NCBI RefSeq assembly: GCF_001510895.1
Contig: NZ_LPWA01000113.1
Location: forward strand, 1-64,000
From: Mesorhizobium loti
Lineage (GTDB): Bacteria > Pseudomonadota > Alphaproteobacteria > Rhizobiales > Rhizobiaceae
Length of the DNA stretch: 64,000 bases
Direction: 5' to 3'
This document shows, piece by piece, positions 45,152-54,686 of the stretch (position 1 is the stretch's first letter; each line of letters starts with the position of its first letter). The position numbers and the translations under genes were made by a program. The notes below the pieces were generated by a model that saw nothing but the letters and a program-made list of their open reading frames with translations, was not told where the DNA came from and ran no database searches.

Positions 45152-46240
45152 ATGAGCAGCTCGACGCGCATGCCGTGGGTGGACACGGCAAAAGGTCTTT
45201 CCATCATCCTGGTGGTGATGATGTATTCCGCCTACAACACCGGCGAATATACCGGCGGCGTCGGTTTCCTGCACTATGTCATCGGCTTTGCGACTCCCTT
45301 CCGGATGCCGGAATTCTTCCTGATCTCCGGCCTGTTCCTGTCGCAGGTGATCGACCGGCCATGGCGGCGCTATGTCGACCGGCGTGTCGTCCACTACCTC
45401 TATTTCTATGTGCTGTGGGCGATCATCTCGATTGGGCTGAAGATCGGCATCTTCAGCCGCGACCCCGCCGGTATGCTGCATGATCTCGCAACGGCCGTCG
45501 TCCAGCCCTATGGTGTGCTGTGGTTCATCTACATGCTGGCGGTGTTCGGCCTCGTCGCACGCGTCTTACGCGAGCTTGGCGTGCCGCACTGGGCCGTGAT
45601 TGCGGCTGCGGCCGCGCTGCAAATGTGGGCGCCGCATTCGGATAGCTATGCCCTCACGCAATTCGCCGCCTATTTCGTGTTCTTCTATCTCGGCTTCGTG
45701 CTCGCGCCGCTGGTGTTCCGGCTCGTCGCATGGACGCAAGATCGGCCGGCGATCGCCGTCGCCGGCCTGGTCGTGTGGGCAATCGTCAACGGCCTGCTCG
45801 TCTATTCGCCGGGTTATGCCGTTCAGCCGGTCGGCATGGAGATGGGCCTGGCGGCCTGGCCGCCGCTGCATCTAACGCTTGCCGTCGCCGGAGCGGTGGC
45901 GCTTTGCGTCGCCGGCGGCTTCCTGTCGAAGTTCGCCGCGATGGAATGGCTGCGCTGGCTCGGCGAGCATTCGCTGGTCGTCTATGTCGCCTTCACCATC
46001 CCAATGTCGATCTTCCGCGGTGCAGCACTGGCCAGCGGCCTTCTGACCGACACCGGCATGCTCAGCCTGGCGGTGCTGCTCGTCTCGGTCATCAGCCCGG
46101 TCATTCTCTATTTTGTCGTCAAGCGCACCGGCTTCGGAAACTTCCTGTTCGAGCGGCCGGCCTGGGCGCATATCGACAGGCCGAATGCCGGCCAGATCTC
46201 GAACAAGGGCGTTGCTCAGCCGGCACGCGAGGCGGCCTGA
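45152..46240 (+). CDS. Acyltransferase family 3 membrane protein
   Basis: A 362-residue integral membrane acyltransferase (OafA/ExoZ/OpgC-like) with about ten hydrophobic segments. It begins RMPWVDTAKGLSIILVVMMY and has FFLISGLFLSQVIDRPWRRY, the usual first two segments. It likely transfers an acyl group to a cell-surface sugar; the substrate is unknown. ATG at 45152. It is convergent with a beta-propeller gene. Confidence 0.85.
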   Translation: MSSSTRMPWVDTAKGLSIILVVMMYSAYNTGEYTGGVGFLHYVIGFATPFRMPEFFLISGLFLSQVIDRPWRRYVDRRVVHYLYFYVLWAIISIGLKIGIFSRDPAGMLHDLATAVVQPYGVLWFIYMLAVFGLVARVLRELGVPHWAVIAAAAALQMWAPHSDSYALTQFAAYFVFFYLGFVLAPLVFRLVAWTQDRPAIAVAGLVVWAIVNGLLVYSPGYAVQPVGMEMGLAAWPPLHLTLAVAGAVALCVAGGFLSKFAAMEWLRWLGEHSLVVYVAFTIPMSIFRGAALASGLLTDTGMLSLAVLLVSVISPVILYFVVKRTGFGNFLFERPAWAHIDRPNAGQISNKGVAQPAREAA

Positions 46241-46267
46241 GGCAACAGCACGGCCGCCCTAAGCGGC

Positions 46268-46927
46268 TCAGCTTTTGATAGAGCCCTTCTCCTTCGCGCC
46301 CTGTCCGGGACGACGCACGGCCTTGATCTTGCCGCTGCTGCCGCCGCCGCAGAAGAAGCAGCCGCCGCCATCGGATTCCAATCCCGACACGCCTGAGGGC
46401 ATCGCCACCTCCTGCAGCACGTCGCCCGTCTCAGGATCGATGCGCAGCAGGTCACCCTCTTCGCCTTCCCAAGTGGCATGCCAGAGCTCGCCATCGACCC
46501 AGGTGACGCCGGTGACGACACGTTTCGATTCGATGGTGCGGATCACCTTGCCCGTTTCAGGATCGATCTGATGGATCTTTTGTGCCCTGTATTCGCCGAC
46601 CCAGAGCGAGCCTTCGGCCCAAGCCATGCCGGAATCGCCGCCATTGCCCGGGGCGGGAATGGTGGCGACGACCTTGCCGGTCTTCGGATCGACCTTGTGG
46701 ATGCGGTCCTCGGCGATCTGGTAGAGGTGCTCGCCATCGAAGGCGGTTCCGGCATGCGAGGCGACGTCGATCGACTGCACGATCGCGCCGCTCTCCGGGT
46801 CAAGCGCCTTCAGCTTGTCGCCGGTGGCGAACCAAACATTCTTGCCGTCATAGGTGACGCCATTAATGCGCTCGGCGTCCGGAAAGGGTCCATATTCGCG
46901 CAGGATCTCGGCAGCGGCTCGTTTCAT
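46268..46927 (-). CDS. YncE/PQQ-like beta-propeller protein
   Basis: A 219-residue protein built of repeated blades such as KVDPKTGKVVATIPAP, QIDPETGKVIRTIESKR and RIDPETGDVLQEVAMP, each with a DPxTG turn. It resembles glutamine cyclotransferase-like or Vgb-like propellers. No export signal is apparent. The C-terminus is Cys/Gly-rich (GGGCFFCGGGSSGK). The ATG at 46927 has GGAG upstream. It follows a winged-helix regulator gene on the same strand and probably shares its transcript. Confidence 0.75.
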   Translation of the reverse strand: MKRAAAEILREYGPFPDAERINGVTYDGKNVWFATGDKLKALDPESGAIVQSIDVASHAGTAFDGEHLYQIAEDRIHKVDPKTGKVVATIPAPGNGGDSGMAWAEGSLWVGEYRAQKIHQIDPETGKVIRTIESKRVVTGVTWVDGELWHATWEGEEGDLLRIDPETGDVLQEVAMPSGVSGLESDGGGCFFCGGGSSGKIKAVRRPGQGAKEKGSIKS

Positions 46928-46957
46928 TTTGATCTCCATTTGAACAATGGCTGCAGA

Positions 46958-48177
46958 CTAGTCGCTGGGCAGCGGACCCGGGAGTAACAAGACGGTCGGG
47001 AATCCGGTCATCGGCGGCGTCATCCAGCGGCGCGCCCTGCCGCGCCCGACCGCTTGCACCTTGTTCGCCGTCGAAAGCTCTTCGAGCGCCCGCTGCACGG
47101 TGCGCGCGCTGGCGCCGAGCGCGATCGCCAGCGCGGAACTCGACCACGATTCGCCGTCGGCCAGGAAGGCGAGCACCGCGCCGTGTTCTTCCTCGACCGG
47201 CGGCGCCAGCACCACGACCTCGCCGGTATTCAGCGGCGTGAGTGCAAAACCGGCAGCCGTTGCATTGATCTCCGCCAACGCGCTCAACTCGGCGCGCAGC
47301 CGTCCCATCTCGACCCTGAGCCGCGCACGATGCGATTCATCGGCGTGCCTGGCGCGGAAGGCGCGCCTCAGCAGCGCCTCCCGCGACGCATCGCCCGGCC
47401 AGGCTTCAGCCAGCGTGCGCGCCAGCGCGAACAGCACCGGTCGCGTCGCCAGCGAGACAGCCGTATCTGCCTGTCGCACGACATTGCGGCAGGCATCGAT
47501 GACGAGCGTGCCGGACGCGAGCAGCGCCTCGACCTCATCGAGTTGGAGCGGTGTTTCCGAACCCTTCGATACGAGCCGTGCGACGGGCGTGTTCACCACC
47601 AGCGAGGCGGTTTCAACCTCGGCCTTCAGCGCCGGAATGTTCGCTTCATAGGCGGCGAGTGCCGCCCGGCCGAGCGCGGCCCGCGCGGCCTTCGTCCTCA
47701 GGCGCCGGACCGCAATGCCCGCGGCCGCGAGCTCATGCGCGACGCGCGCGACCGGCGGCAACGGCGCCGGATCGAAGCCGGCGAGCAGGCGCTCGGCCTC
47801 GTCAGGCGGCCGATCAGGATCAGACGGCGCGCCTCGAGGCTTCCCGCATAGGCGGCATTGACGCGGTCGCCATGCGCGGCAAGCGTCGCACGCGCCGATC
47901 GCAATGCCTTCTCCGGCCAGCCGAGATCGCGCGAGACCAGCGCGATCTCGGCTTCGGCGACGACACAGCGAGCCCGCGCCACCGCTTCCCTGGGGCCGAA
48001 GCTGCGGGCGGCGCTCTTCAGCAGCACCTTGGCCTTGGCCAGGTCGCCGAGCTGCGCCATAGCGATGCCGCGCAGCGCCAGCGCCGGCGCGTCTTCGCGC
48101 AGCGCCACGCGCTTCAAGGCGCCGAGCGGATCACCCGCGGCAAGCGCGCGGCCGGCGGCATTGATCAACGAGTCCAT
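46958..48177 (-). CDS. TPR-like/winged-helix regulator (frameshifted)
   Basis: A 406-residue (corrected) protein. The N-terminal half looks like alpha-helical repeats (AIAMAQLGDLAKAKVLLKSA, then VAEAEIALVSRD); the C-terminus has a winged HTH (SSALAIALGASARTVQRALE). The frame breaks near 47803; adding one C/G (CTG(G)ACGAGGCC) gives LILIGRLDEAERLLAGFDPA. It is divergent from the DUF899 gene with a 126-bp gap and upstream of the propeller gene, so it may regulate both. No family name is certain. Confidence 0.72.
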
Positions 48178-48303
48178 GCAATGCCCGCCTCAGGGTCCGC
48201 CGGATCAAATCGCGTCACACTTGTAACTCTCACCATCGCACTGTCCGGCCCTATGTCTGTCCTCGTCACCCCGCAACCAAACCGAAAGAATGGGACAAGA
48301 GCA

Positions 48304-49052
48304 ATGACCCAGCAAATGCACACACCACCGGTCGTTTCGCCAGAGGCCTGGGAAGGCGCTTATGACGAGATGCTGGTGAAGGAAAAGACCCTCACCCGCG
48401 CCCGCGACGCGCTCGCTGCCGAACGCCGCCGCATGCCGTGGATGCTTGTCGAGAAGAACTATGTGTTCGAAGGCCCGAACGGCAAGGCAAGCCTGCTCGA
48501 CCTGTTCGAAGGCCGCCGCCAGTTGATCATCTACCGCGCCTTCTTCGAGCCGGGCGTCTATGGCTGGCCGGAGCACGCCTGCCGCGGCTGCTCGCTCGGC
48601 GCCGACCAGGTCGGCAACCTCGCCCATCTCACGCCCGCGACACCACGCTCGCCTATGCCTCGCGCGCGCCGCAGGCCGACATTCAGCGGCTGAAGCAGCG
48701 CATGGACTGGAAGATGCCGTGGTACACGATCACCGACAGCTGGGATAAGGATTTCGGCGTCGACGAATGGCATGGCCACAACGTCTTCATCCACGACGGC
48801 GACCGCATCTTCCGCACCTACTTCGTCAACAACCGCGGCGACGAGGCGTTTGGCACCGTGTGGAGCTATCTCGACGTCACCCCGCTCGGCCGCCAGGAGG
48901 TGTGGGAGGATTCGCCCAAGGGCTATCCGCAGACCCAGACCTACAAGTGGTGGAACTGGCACGACAACTACGAAGAAGGCGCCGCGCCCGACCAGAGATG
49001 GGTCGAGATTTCGGACGCCGGCGAAGCGGCGTTCCGCAACAAGAACGCCTGA
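48304..49052 (+). CDS. DUF899 thioredoxin-like protein (frameshifted)
   Basis: A 249-residue (corrected) member of the DUF899 family with a thioredoxin-like fold. The redox pair is in HACRGCSLGADQVG (CxxC); MPWMLVEKNYVFEGPNGKAS and ...WHDNYEEG near the C-terminus are family text. The frame breaks near 48631; adding one A (CTCA(A)CGCC) gives GNLAHLNARDTTLAYASRAP. ATG at 48304. A second DUF899 gene lies 0.4 kb downstream, separated by a terminator and a small membrane protein gene. Confidence 0.87.
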
Positions 49053-49063
49053 GCGTGAAGCGA

Positions 49064-49101
49064 CTCTGGCGGCGCCACCCGCGCCGCCAGAGCCGATTTT
49101 T
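49064..49101 (+). terminator. Rho-independent terminator after the first DUF899 gene
   Basis: A perfect 12-bp stem CTCTGGCGGCGC (49064-49075) and GCGCCGCCAGAG (49081-49092) with a CACCC loop is followed by CCGATTTTT. It may act as a partial terminator before the downstream genes. Confidence 0.8.
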
Positions 49102-49135
49102 CCCCAGAGCCCGATCAGTTTGGAAGGTGGAGATC

Positions 49136-49378
49136 ATGAGCATCGACAATCCCGCCCCTCGCCTAAGCGGCTTCGGCCTGGCCGACTGGCTCTGCCTCGC
49201 CGCGGCGCCGACCTTCGCCACGATGGCACTGCTGACGGCTGCCTATAGCGGCGGGGACATGATGTGCATGTCCGGGTCCGGAGCTTCGATGCTCAGCGGC
49301 ATGGTGCCGATGTATCTGTTGATGGCCGCCTTCCATCTGGCGCCATGGCTGCGGCTGGTGGCAGGGCGGGTTGGGTGA
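49136..49378 (+). CDS. Small Met-rich membrane protein
   Basis: An 80-residue protein with two hydrophobic segments: WLCLAAAPTFATMALLTAAY and MVPMYLLMAAFHLAPWLRLV. Between them is a Met-rich turn (GGDMMCMSGSGASM). The ATG has GGAAGGTGGAG upstream. It lies between two DUF899 genes and may belong with them. Function unknown; metal (copper) binding by the Met/Cys turn is only a thought. Confidence 0.65.
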   Translation: MSIDNPAPRLSGFGLADWLCLAAAPTFATMALLTAAYSGGDMMCMSGSGASMLSGMVPMYLLMAAFHLAPWLRLVAGRVG

Positions 49379-49464
49379 GGCAGCTGAGTAAATCCTTCGC
49401 CGTGGACGAGCCTCTTTTCCTCCTGTTCGCAGCACTGCAACCCCCAAACTGAAGGAGACTGACA

Positions 49465-50157
49465 ATGCAACACGCTGTTGTTTCACGCGACGACTGGCTA
49501 ACCGCCCGCCGGGACCTCCTGAAAGCCGAGAAGGAACTCACTCGTCTTCGCGACAAGGTCGCCCGGGAGCGACTCGTCCTGCCATGGGTGCGCATCGACA
49601 AGGAATACATGTTTGAAACGCTTGATGGACCGTGCTCGCTCGCCGATCTCTTCGACGGACGATCGCAACTGCTGGTCCAACATTTCATGTTCGCGCCGGG
49701 ATGGAAGGAAGGCTGCCCGGGCTGCTCCTTCATGGCCGATCACACCGACGGCATGAACATACATCTGGCGAACCACGACGTCACCATGATCGCAGTCTCG
49801 CGCGCGCCGCTCGCCGAGATCGAGCGCTACCGCAAACGCATGGGCTGGCAGTTCAAATGGGTGTCGTCCTTCGGCGACGACTTCAACTACGATTTCCGCG
49901 TCAGCTTCACACCCGAGGAAATCGCCAGTGGGCACATCGACTACAATTTCGGTGAGTGGTCGGGGACCGGCGAGGAATGGCCCGGCGTCAGCGCCTTTTT
50001 CAAGGACGAGGCCGGAGACATCTTCCGCACCTACTCCACCTACGGGCGCGGCGTCGAGGTGATGATGGGCACCTACAATATGCTCGATCTCGCTCCGAAG
50101 GGCCGCAACGAAACCGACGGAATGGACTGGGTGCGCCGTCACGATCGCTACGAGTAG
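49465..50157 (+). CDS. DUF899 thioredoxin-like protein
   Basis: A 230-residue DUF899 protein, a diverged paralogue of the gene at 48304. The shared text is LPWVRIDKEYMFETLDGPCS, then the CxxC in KEGCPGCSFMADHTDG and a C-terminal KGRNETDGMDWVRRHDRY. GAAGGAG precedes the ATG. The family resembles thioredoxin-fold peroxidase-like proteins but has no established reaction. Confidence 0.87.
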   Translation: MQHAVVSRDDWLTARRDLLKAEKELTRLRDKVARERLVLPWVRIDKEYMFETLDGPCSLADLFDGRSQLLVQHFMFAPGWKEGCPGCSFMADHTDGMNIHLANHDVTMIAVSRAPLAEIERYRKRMGWQFKWVSSFGDDFNYDFRVSFTPEEIASGHIDYNFGEWSGTGEEWPGVSAFFKDEAGDIFRTYSTYGRGVEVMMGTYNMLDLAPKGRNETDGMDWVRRHDRYE

Positions 50158-50197
50158 ACACCCCGAGGAGCGGCCAGGCGGACGTGTGTCCAGCCGT

Positions 50198-51421
50198 TCA
50201 CACCGCCACTGGCTTCGGCGGAGAGGGCATCATGGCCCGCTCATAGCTGCGCGGTGCCAAGCGGAACGTCAGCACCGTGACGATCGCGATGCAGGCGAGA
50301 TGCAGCAGCCAGCCGGCGCGAAAACTGCCGGTGAGATCGTGCAGGACGGCGACGAGCCATGGCGGTATCGCCGCCATCAGGAAGCCGCCGCCCTGCATGA
50401 GGGCCGAAAGCGCACCAGCTTCCGTCGGGTCCGGGAGATGTTCGAGCGCCACGATCATAGTGAGCGAGAAAGACCCACCCAGCCCAGCTCCCAGCAAGAG
50501 CGCCCAGACGAAGGGCGCGATCTCGGGCCGCAGGACGAGCCCGGCAAAGCCGACCGCCTGCATGGCCAGCGTCAGCCAAAGCCACGGCCGCCGATCCTCG
50601 CTTTTGCCTGCAAGCGCCGGCAGCAAGAGGGCCGCGAGCGCCTGTCCCACCGCCATGACCGCCAGCAGGCCGCCGCTGGCGGCACTCGTCCAGCCATGCT
50701 CCTGATAGAAGGGCGCAAGCCAGGCCACCGCGGTCGAGTAGCCGCCATTGACGAGGCCGAAGCAAGCCATCAGCAACCATGTGCGCGGCCGTTTGAGGAA
50801 GGTGGCTGTCACCCCGCCTCCATGCTTGCGATTGCTGTCGCGCGGCAGGCAGCGCATGGCGAGGACCACGGCGATCAAGGCGGGAAGCGCCATCCAGACT
50901 AGCCCGACATGCCAGTCGCCTGAAGCCGTGGCAAGCAAAGGCGCGAGTTGCGCGCCAAGCGCGCCGCCGGCCATCAGCATCGCCGAATAGAGCCCCATGA
51001 CGAGGCCGACATGGCCTGGAAACTGCTGCTTGACGATGCCGGGAAACAGGGCTTGAACGACCGCTGCCCCAAGTCCGAGCAGGGCCGCCGTTGCCACCAT
51101 CTCAGCGCCGGTCGAGGCGAACAGGCGCAGAAACGATGCGAGGCCGAGAAGGGCGAGTGCCGCGATCAGGGCTCGGCTCGCCCCGACGCGAGCTTCCAGG
51201 GACGGGCCGGCAAAGGCGAACAGTCCCATAAGCAATATCGGCACCAGCGTGAGCAGCGCGATGCCCTGCGTGCCGAGACCGGTCTCGGCACGCACGCTTG
51301 CCGCCAGCGGCCCGATGCCGGTGATGAACGGCCTGAGGTTGAGACCGATCAGCACGACGACAGCGAGCATCAGGCCGTTCGGCGAGGTGACCTCGGACCC
51401 TATGTCCCTATACGCGTTCAT
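50198..51421 (-). CDS. MFS transporter (CynX/NimT-like)
   Basis: A 407-residue 12-helix transporter. The opening GLNLRPFITGIGPLAASVRA is characteristic of the cyanate/nitroimidazole (CynX/NimT/YeaN) group, and PALAGKSEDRRPWLW is the mid-loop. The ATG at 51421 (MNAYRDIGSEVTS) is used. It is 20 bp after the ankyrin gene on the same strand. Substrate unknown. Confidence 0.85.
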   Translation of the reverse strand: MNAYRDIGSEVTSPNGLMLAVVVLIGLNLRPFITGIGPLAASVRAETGLGTQGIALLTLVPILLMGLFAFAGPSLEARVGASRALIAALALLGLASFLRLFASTGAEMVATAALLGLGAAVVQALFPGIVKQQFPGHVGLVMGLYSAMLMAGGALGAQLAPLLATASGDWHVGLVWMALPALIAVVLAMRCLPRDSNRKHGGGVTATFLKRPRTWLLMACFGLVNGGYSTAVAWLAPFYQEHGWTSAASGGLLAVMAVGQALAALLLPALAGKSEDRRPWLWLTLAMQAVGFAGLVLRPEIAPFVWALLLGAGLGGSFSLTMIVALEHLPDPTEAGALSALMQGGGFLMAAIPPWLVAVLHDLTGSFRAGWLLHLACIAIVTVLTFRLAPRSYERAMMPSPPKPVAV

Positions 51422-51441
51422 CTCCCGCAACCGCCCTTCCC

Positions 51442-52113
51442 TCAGCTTGCGCCGGCCGCCAGGAGAAGCTTTTCGATTTCCCTGAAGCCACGGCTTCGCG
51501 CATTCCGCAGCGGCGTCACGCCGTCGCCGTCCGCGAGGTTGACATTGGCGCCCGCCTTCACCAGCAGTCCGACGATCTGCTGGTGGCGCTCGCCGCCGTC
51601 GCCGAGGATGATTGCCTCGAGCAACGCCGTCCAACCGAGCTTGTTGACATGGTCGACGTCGACGCCGGCCTCGATCAGCGTGCGCACCGTCTCGACATGG
51701 CCGCGCTCGGATGCCGGGATGAGCGCGGTGCCGCCATAGCGGTTGACGCTCTTCAGATCGGCGCCATGGGAAAGCGTCATCCTGAGGATTTCGAGATGGC
51801 CGCGCGCGCCGGCATAGAGATAGGGACTGTCCTCGATATTGTCCTTGGCGTTGACGTTTGCCCCGGCCTCGATCAGCGCGGTGGCAGCGGCGATGTTGTC
51901 GTCGTGAGTCGCGACAAGCAGCGCCGTGGCACCGCTGCCGTCGCGCGCGTCGATCTCAACGCCTTCGGCCAGAAGCTTCTCGATGGTGCTTACATCATCG
52001 GTAGCCGCCGCGGCATGCAAAGCGGATTGGTTCATGGCTGCTCCTGATGCAATGGCCGAAACGGACGCGAAGATCAGCAATGCGAGAACAAAAACGGTCG
52101 AGAGACGAAACAT
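51442..52113 (-). CDS. Secreted ankyrin-repeat protein
   Basis: A 223-residue exported protein: signal peptide (FVLALLIFASVSAIASGAAM) then about five ankyrin repeats, each with G-AN-N/D text (LIEAGANVNAKDN, LIEAGVDVDHVNKLGWTALL, LVKAGANVNLADGDGVTPL). Such periplasmic ankyrin proteins occur beside catalase or transport genes. It is divergent from a LysR gene and upstream of the MFS gene in a likely operon. Confidence 0.87.
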   Translation of the reverse strand: MFRLSTVFVLALLIFASVSAIASGAAMNQSALHAAAATDDVSTIEKLLAEGVEIDARDGSGATALLVATHDDNIAAATALIEAGANVNAKDNIEDSPYLYAGARGHLEILRMTLSHGADLKSVNRYGGTALIPASERGHVETVRTLIEAGVDVDHVNKLGWTALLEAIILGDGGERHQQIVGLLVKAGANVNLADGDGVTPLRNARSRGFREIEKLLLAAGAS

Positions 52114-52201
52114 TCCTCACTCCTGCCGATATCGGCCTGTGATCGGATCGGCCGGGTCGGCCGGCTCGTATTCGAACCTCCAGATAGGAGCGGAAAACGC
52201 C

Positions 52202-52216
52202 ATTTAAAAATTAAAT
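52202..52216. promoter_or_regulatory. AT-rich palindrome between ankyrin and lysR genes
   Basis: ATTTAA, AAA, TTAAAT is a perfect 6-bp inverted repeat in a locally AT-rich stretch (52200-52260). It is the best candidate operator/promoter for the divergent pair. Confidence 0.5.
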
Positions 52217-52275
52217 GTATGGATCGATATCATTATCGTTCTAAATATAGCCATCACACCGACGGGTTGAAAAAG

Positions 52276-53133
52276 ATGCTCGATCCTCGTCTTCTGCGCG
52301 CCTTCGCCGCGATTGCCGACGCCGGCAGCTTCACCCAGGCAGCGGAGCGCCTGAACATGACGCAGTCGACCATCAGCCAGCAGCTCGCCCGGCTCGAGGA
52401 CGCGGTCGGGCACAGCCTGATCGATCGGGTCATGCGGCCGATCCGGCCGACGGCGGCCGGCGAACGGCTGCTCGGCTATGCGCGCCGCATCCTCGCCCTG
52501 CAGCAGGAGGCGGAAACAGCGCTCGGCGATCCGGCCGGCACGACACCCATCCGGATCGGCGTGCCGGAGGATATCGCCAACGCCGCGATGGCCAAGGTGT
52601 TCGGCGGTTTCGCCAAGCGCCACCGCGAGATCCGGCTGGACGTCACCACCGGATTGAGCCGCGACATGACGAGGCGCTATCGCGGCGGCGAGTTCGATAT
52701 CGTCGTGGTCAAGGAAGCCGCCGCCGAGCCCGACTGCCGGGCGAGCTTCTCCGAACCGATAGCATGGTTCGAGAGCGCCGACGCGCCATCCGATTGGCCC
52801 GATCCGGTCCCTCTGGTCGCCTTCCCTCCCGGAGGGCTCTATCGCGAAGCCATGTTCGAGCGGATCGAGCGCGAGCAACGCCGCTGGTACATCGCCTTTT
52901 CGGGCAGCAGCCTTCGCAACGTGCTGGTCGGCGTGGAGGCCGGGCTCGGCCTCTCGCTCCTGCCCCGCAGCGCCATAGCCGGCCATCGCGTCCGGCACTA
53001 TGCGCCGTTCGGCGCGGAGCCCTCGATGGTGGTTTCGCTCTATGCCTGGGAGAAAACGGGGCCGGTCTCGGAACTTGTCGAGCAGATGGCTGCCATTCTT
53101 GGCACAAGGCAGCAAGCGTCCGAACAGCCCTGA
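52276..53133 (+). CDS. LysR family regulator
   Basis: A 285-residue LysR protein. The HTH (GSFTQAAERLNMTQSTISQQ) is near residues 18-37, followed by a substrate-binding domain with PIRIGVPEDIANAAMAKVFG. I chose the ATG at 52276 (MLDPRLLRAFAAIADAG), the usual LysR N-terminus; a start at 52219 would add 19 residues. It probably controls the ankyrin-MFS operon. Confidence 0.88.
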   Translation: MLDPRLLRAFAAIADAGSFTQAAERLNMTQSTISQQLARLEDAVGHSLIDRVMRPIRPTAAGERLLGYARRILALQQEAETALGDPAGTTPIRIGVPEDIANAAMAKVFGGFAKRHREIRLDVTTGLSRDMTRRYRGGEFDIVVVKEAAAEPDCRASFSEPIAWFESADAPSDWPDPVPLVAFPPGGLYREAMFERIEREQRRWYIAFSGSSLRNVLVGVEAGLGLSLLPRSAIAGHRVRHYAPFGAEPSMVVSLYAWEKTGPVSELVEQMAAILGTRQQASEQP

Positions 53134-53202
53134 CGCGTCAAACCTCCCCGACTCTGAACCGCCGCATTGCCTTCCGCGCCTGCTCGCTCAATAGTCGGGC
53201 CA

Positions 53203-54662
53203 ATGTTGCAGGCGATAGCGAGTCACTGGTCTACGCTTATCCTCGCCCTCTCCCTGGCGATGGCGGCGGTCGGCATCGTCCACGCCATCATGACCAAGGA
53301 GGACGTACGCGCCGCCACCGGCTGGGTCGGCGTGATGCTTCTGTCGCCCTTCCTCGGCGCCATCATCTACGCCATCGCCGGCATCAACCGCATCCGCCGC
53401 GCGACGATCAGCGCCATGCGGCCGGTCACCGGCGAGGCCGCCGAGGCAAGGCACGACCGCGACGTCGCCATGGAGGCGTTGATCAGCGCCCAATACGGCC
53501 AGCGCTTCATCGGGCTGAAGACGCTCGGCGACAGGGTGGCGCGGCGGCCGCTGACGTCGGGAAACACCATTGCCGTGCTCGAGACCGGCGACGAGGCCTA
53601 TACGGCGATGTGCCGGGCGATCGACGGCGCGCACAAAAGCGTGCTTCTCGAGACCTATATTTTCGACAATGACGCGGTCGGACTGATGTTCGTCCAGTCG
53701 CTTGCCGGCGCGGTCAAACGCGGCGTCACCGTGCGCGTGCTGATCGACGCCGTCGGCGTGCGCTATTCCGTGCCCAGCGTTCTCCACCAGCTGAAGGAAG
53801 CCAACGTCGCCGTCGACCTCTTCAACGGCAACATCGTCATGGGCCTGAGACTTCCCTATGCCAATCTTAGAACCCACAGGAAGATCCTGGTCGTCGACGG
53901 CTCGGTGGCGTTCACGGGAGGCATGAACATCCGCAAGGGCTTCTCCGCCGAATTTGCCGGTTCCGACAGTTCCAGGGACACGCATTTCGAGGTCACCGGG
54001 CCGGTGGTGGCCGACCTGTTCGCGGTCGCCGCCGAGGATTGGCGCTTCGCCGGCAACGAGGCGCTGAAGGGCGACATCTGGCAAGTCGAACGAACCGCCC
54101 CGCCGCCCGGTCAGCCGATGCTGATCAGAGCCGTGGCGACGGGCCCGGATGCCTCGAACGAAACCAACCACAAACTGCTGATGGGGGCGTTTTCGGTCGC
54201 CCGCAAATCGATCCGTATCATGTCGCCCTATTTCCTGCCGGACCGTGAGCTGATCAGCGCGCTGACCACGGCCGGCCGGCGCGGCGTCGAGATCGACATC
54301 GTCGTGCCGGCGGTAAACAACCTTTTCCTTGTCGACCATGCGATGACGGCGCAGTTCGACCAAGTGCTGAAGCACTATTGCCGCGTCTGGCGCCACGAAG
54401 GCCCGTTCGACCATTCCAAGCTGATGGCGATCGACGGTGTGTGGGCCTATGTCGGCTCGTCAAATCTCGCGCCCGGTCGCTGAGGCTGAATTTCGAGATC
54501 GACATGGAGATTCTGGATGCCGGCTTCGCCGCCGGTATCGAGGCCCGCATCGGCGGCGCGATGGCTTCCGCACAGCCGGTGACACTGCAGACGCTGAAGG
54601 CCCGGCCGTTCATCATTCGCGTTTTCGACCGATTGCTGTGGCTGGGATCGCCCTATCTTTAG
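53203..54662 (+). CDS. cls: Cardiolipin synthase / phospholipase D-like protein (frameshifted)
   Basis: A 486-residue (corrected) membrane phospholipase D family enzyme that joins phosphatidyl groups to make cardiolipin. Two N-terminal TM segments are followed by two HKD-type motifs: THRKILVVDGSVAFTGGMN and FDHSKLMAIDGVWAYVGSSN. The frame breaks near 54469, after the second motif; adding one base turns the false stop into SSNLxARSLRLNFEIDMEIL and adds ~64 residues to a stop at 54662. ATG at 53203. Probable operon with the EEP nuclease gene 24 bp downstream. Confidence 0.88.
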
Positions 54663-54686
54663 ACGAGGAAGACGAGCATCAGACCA

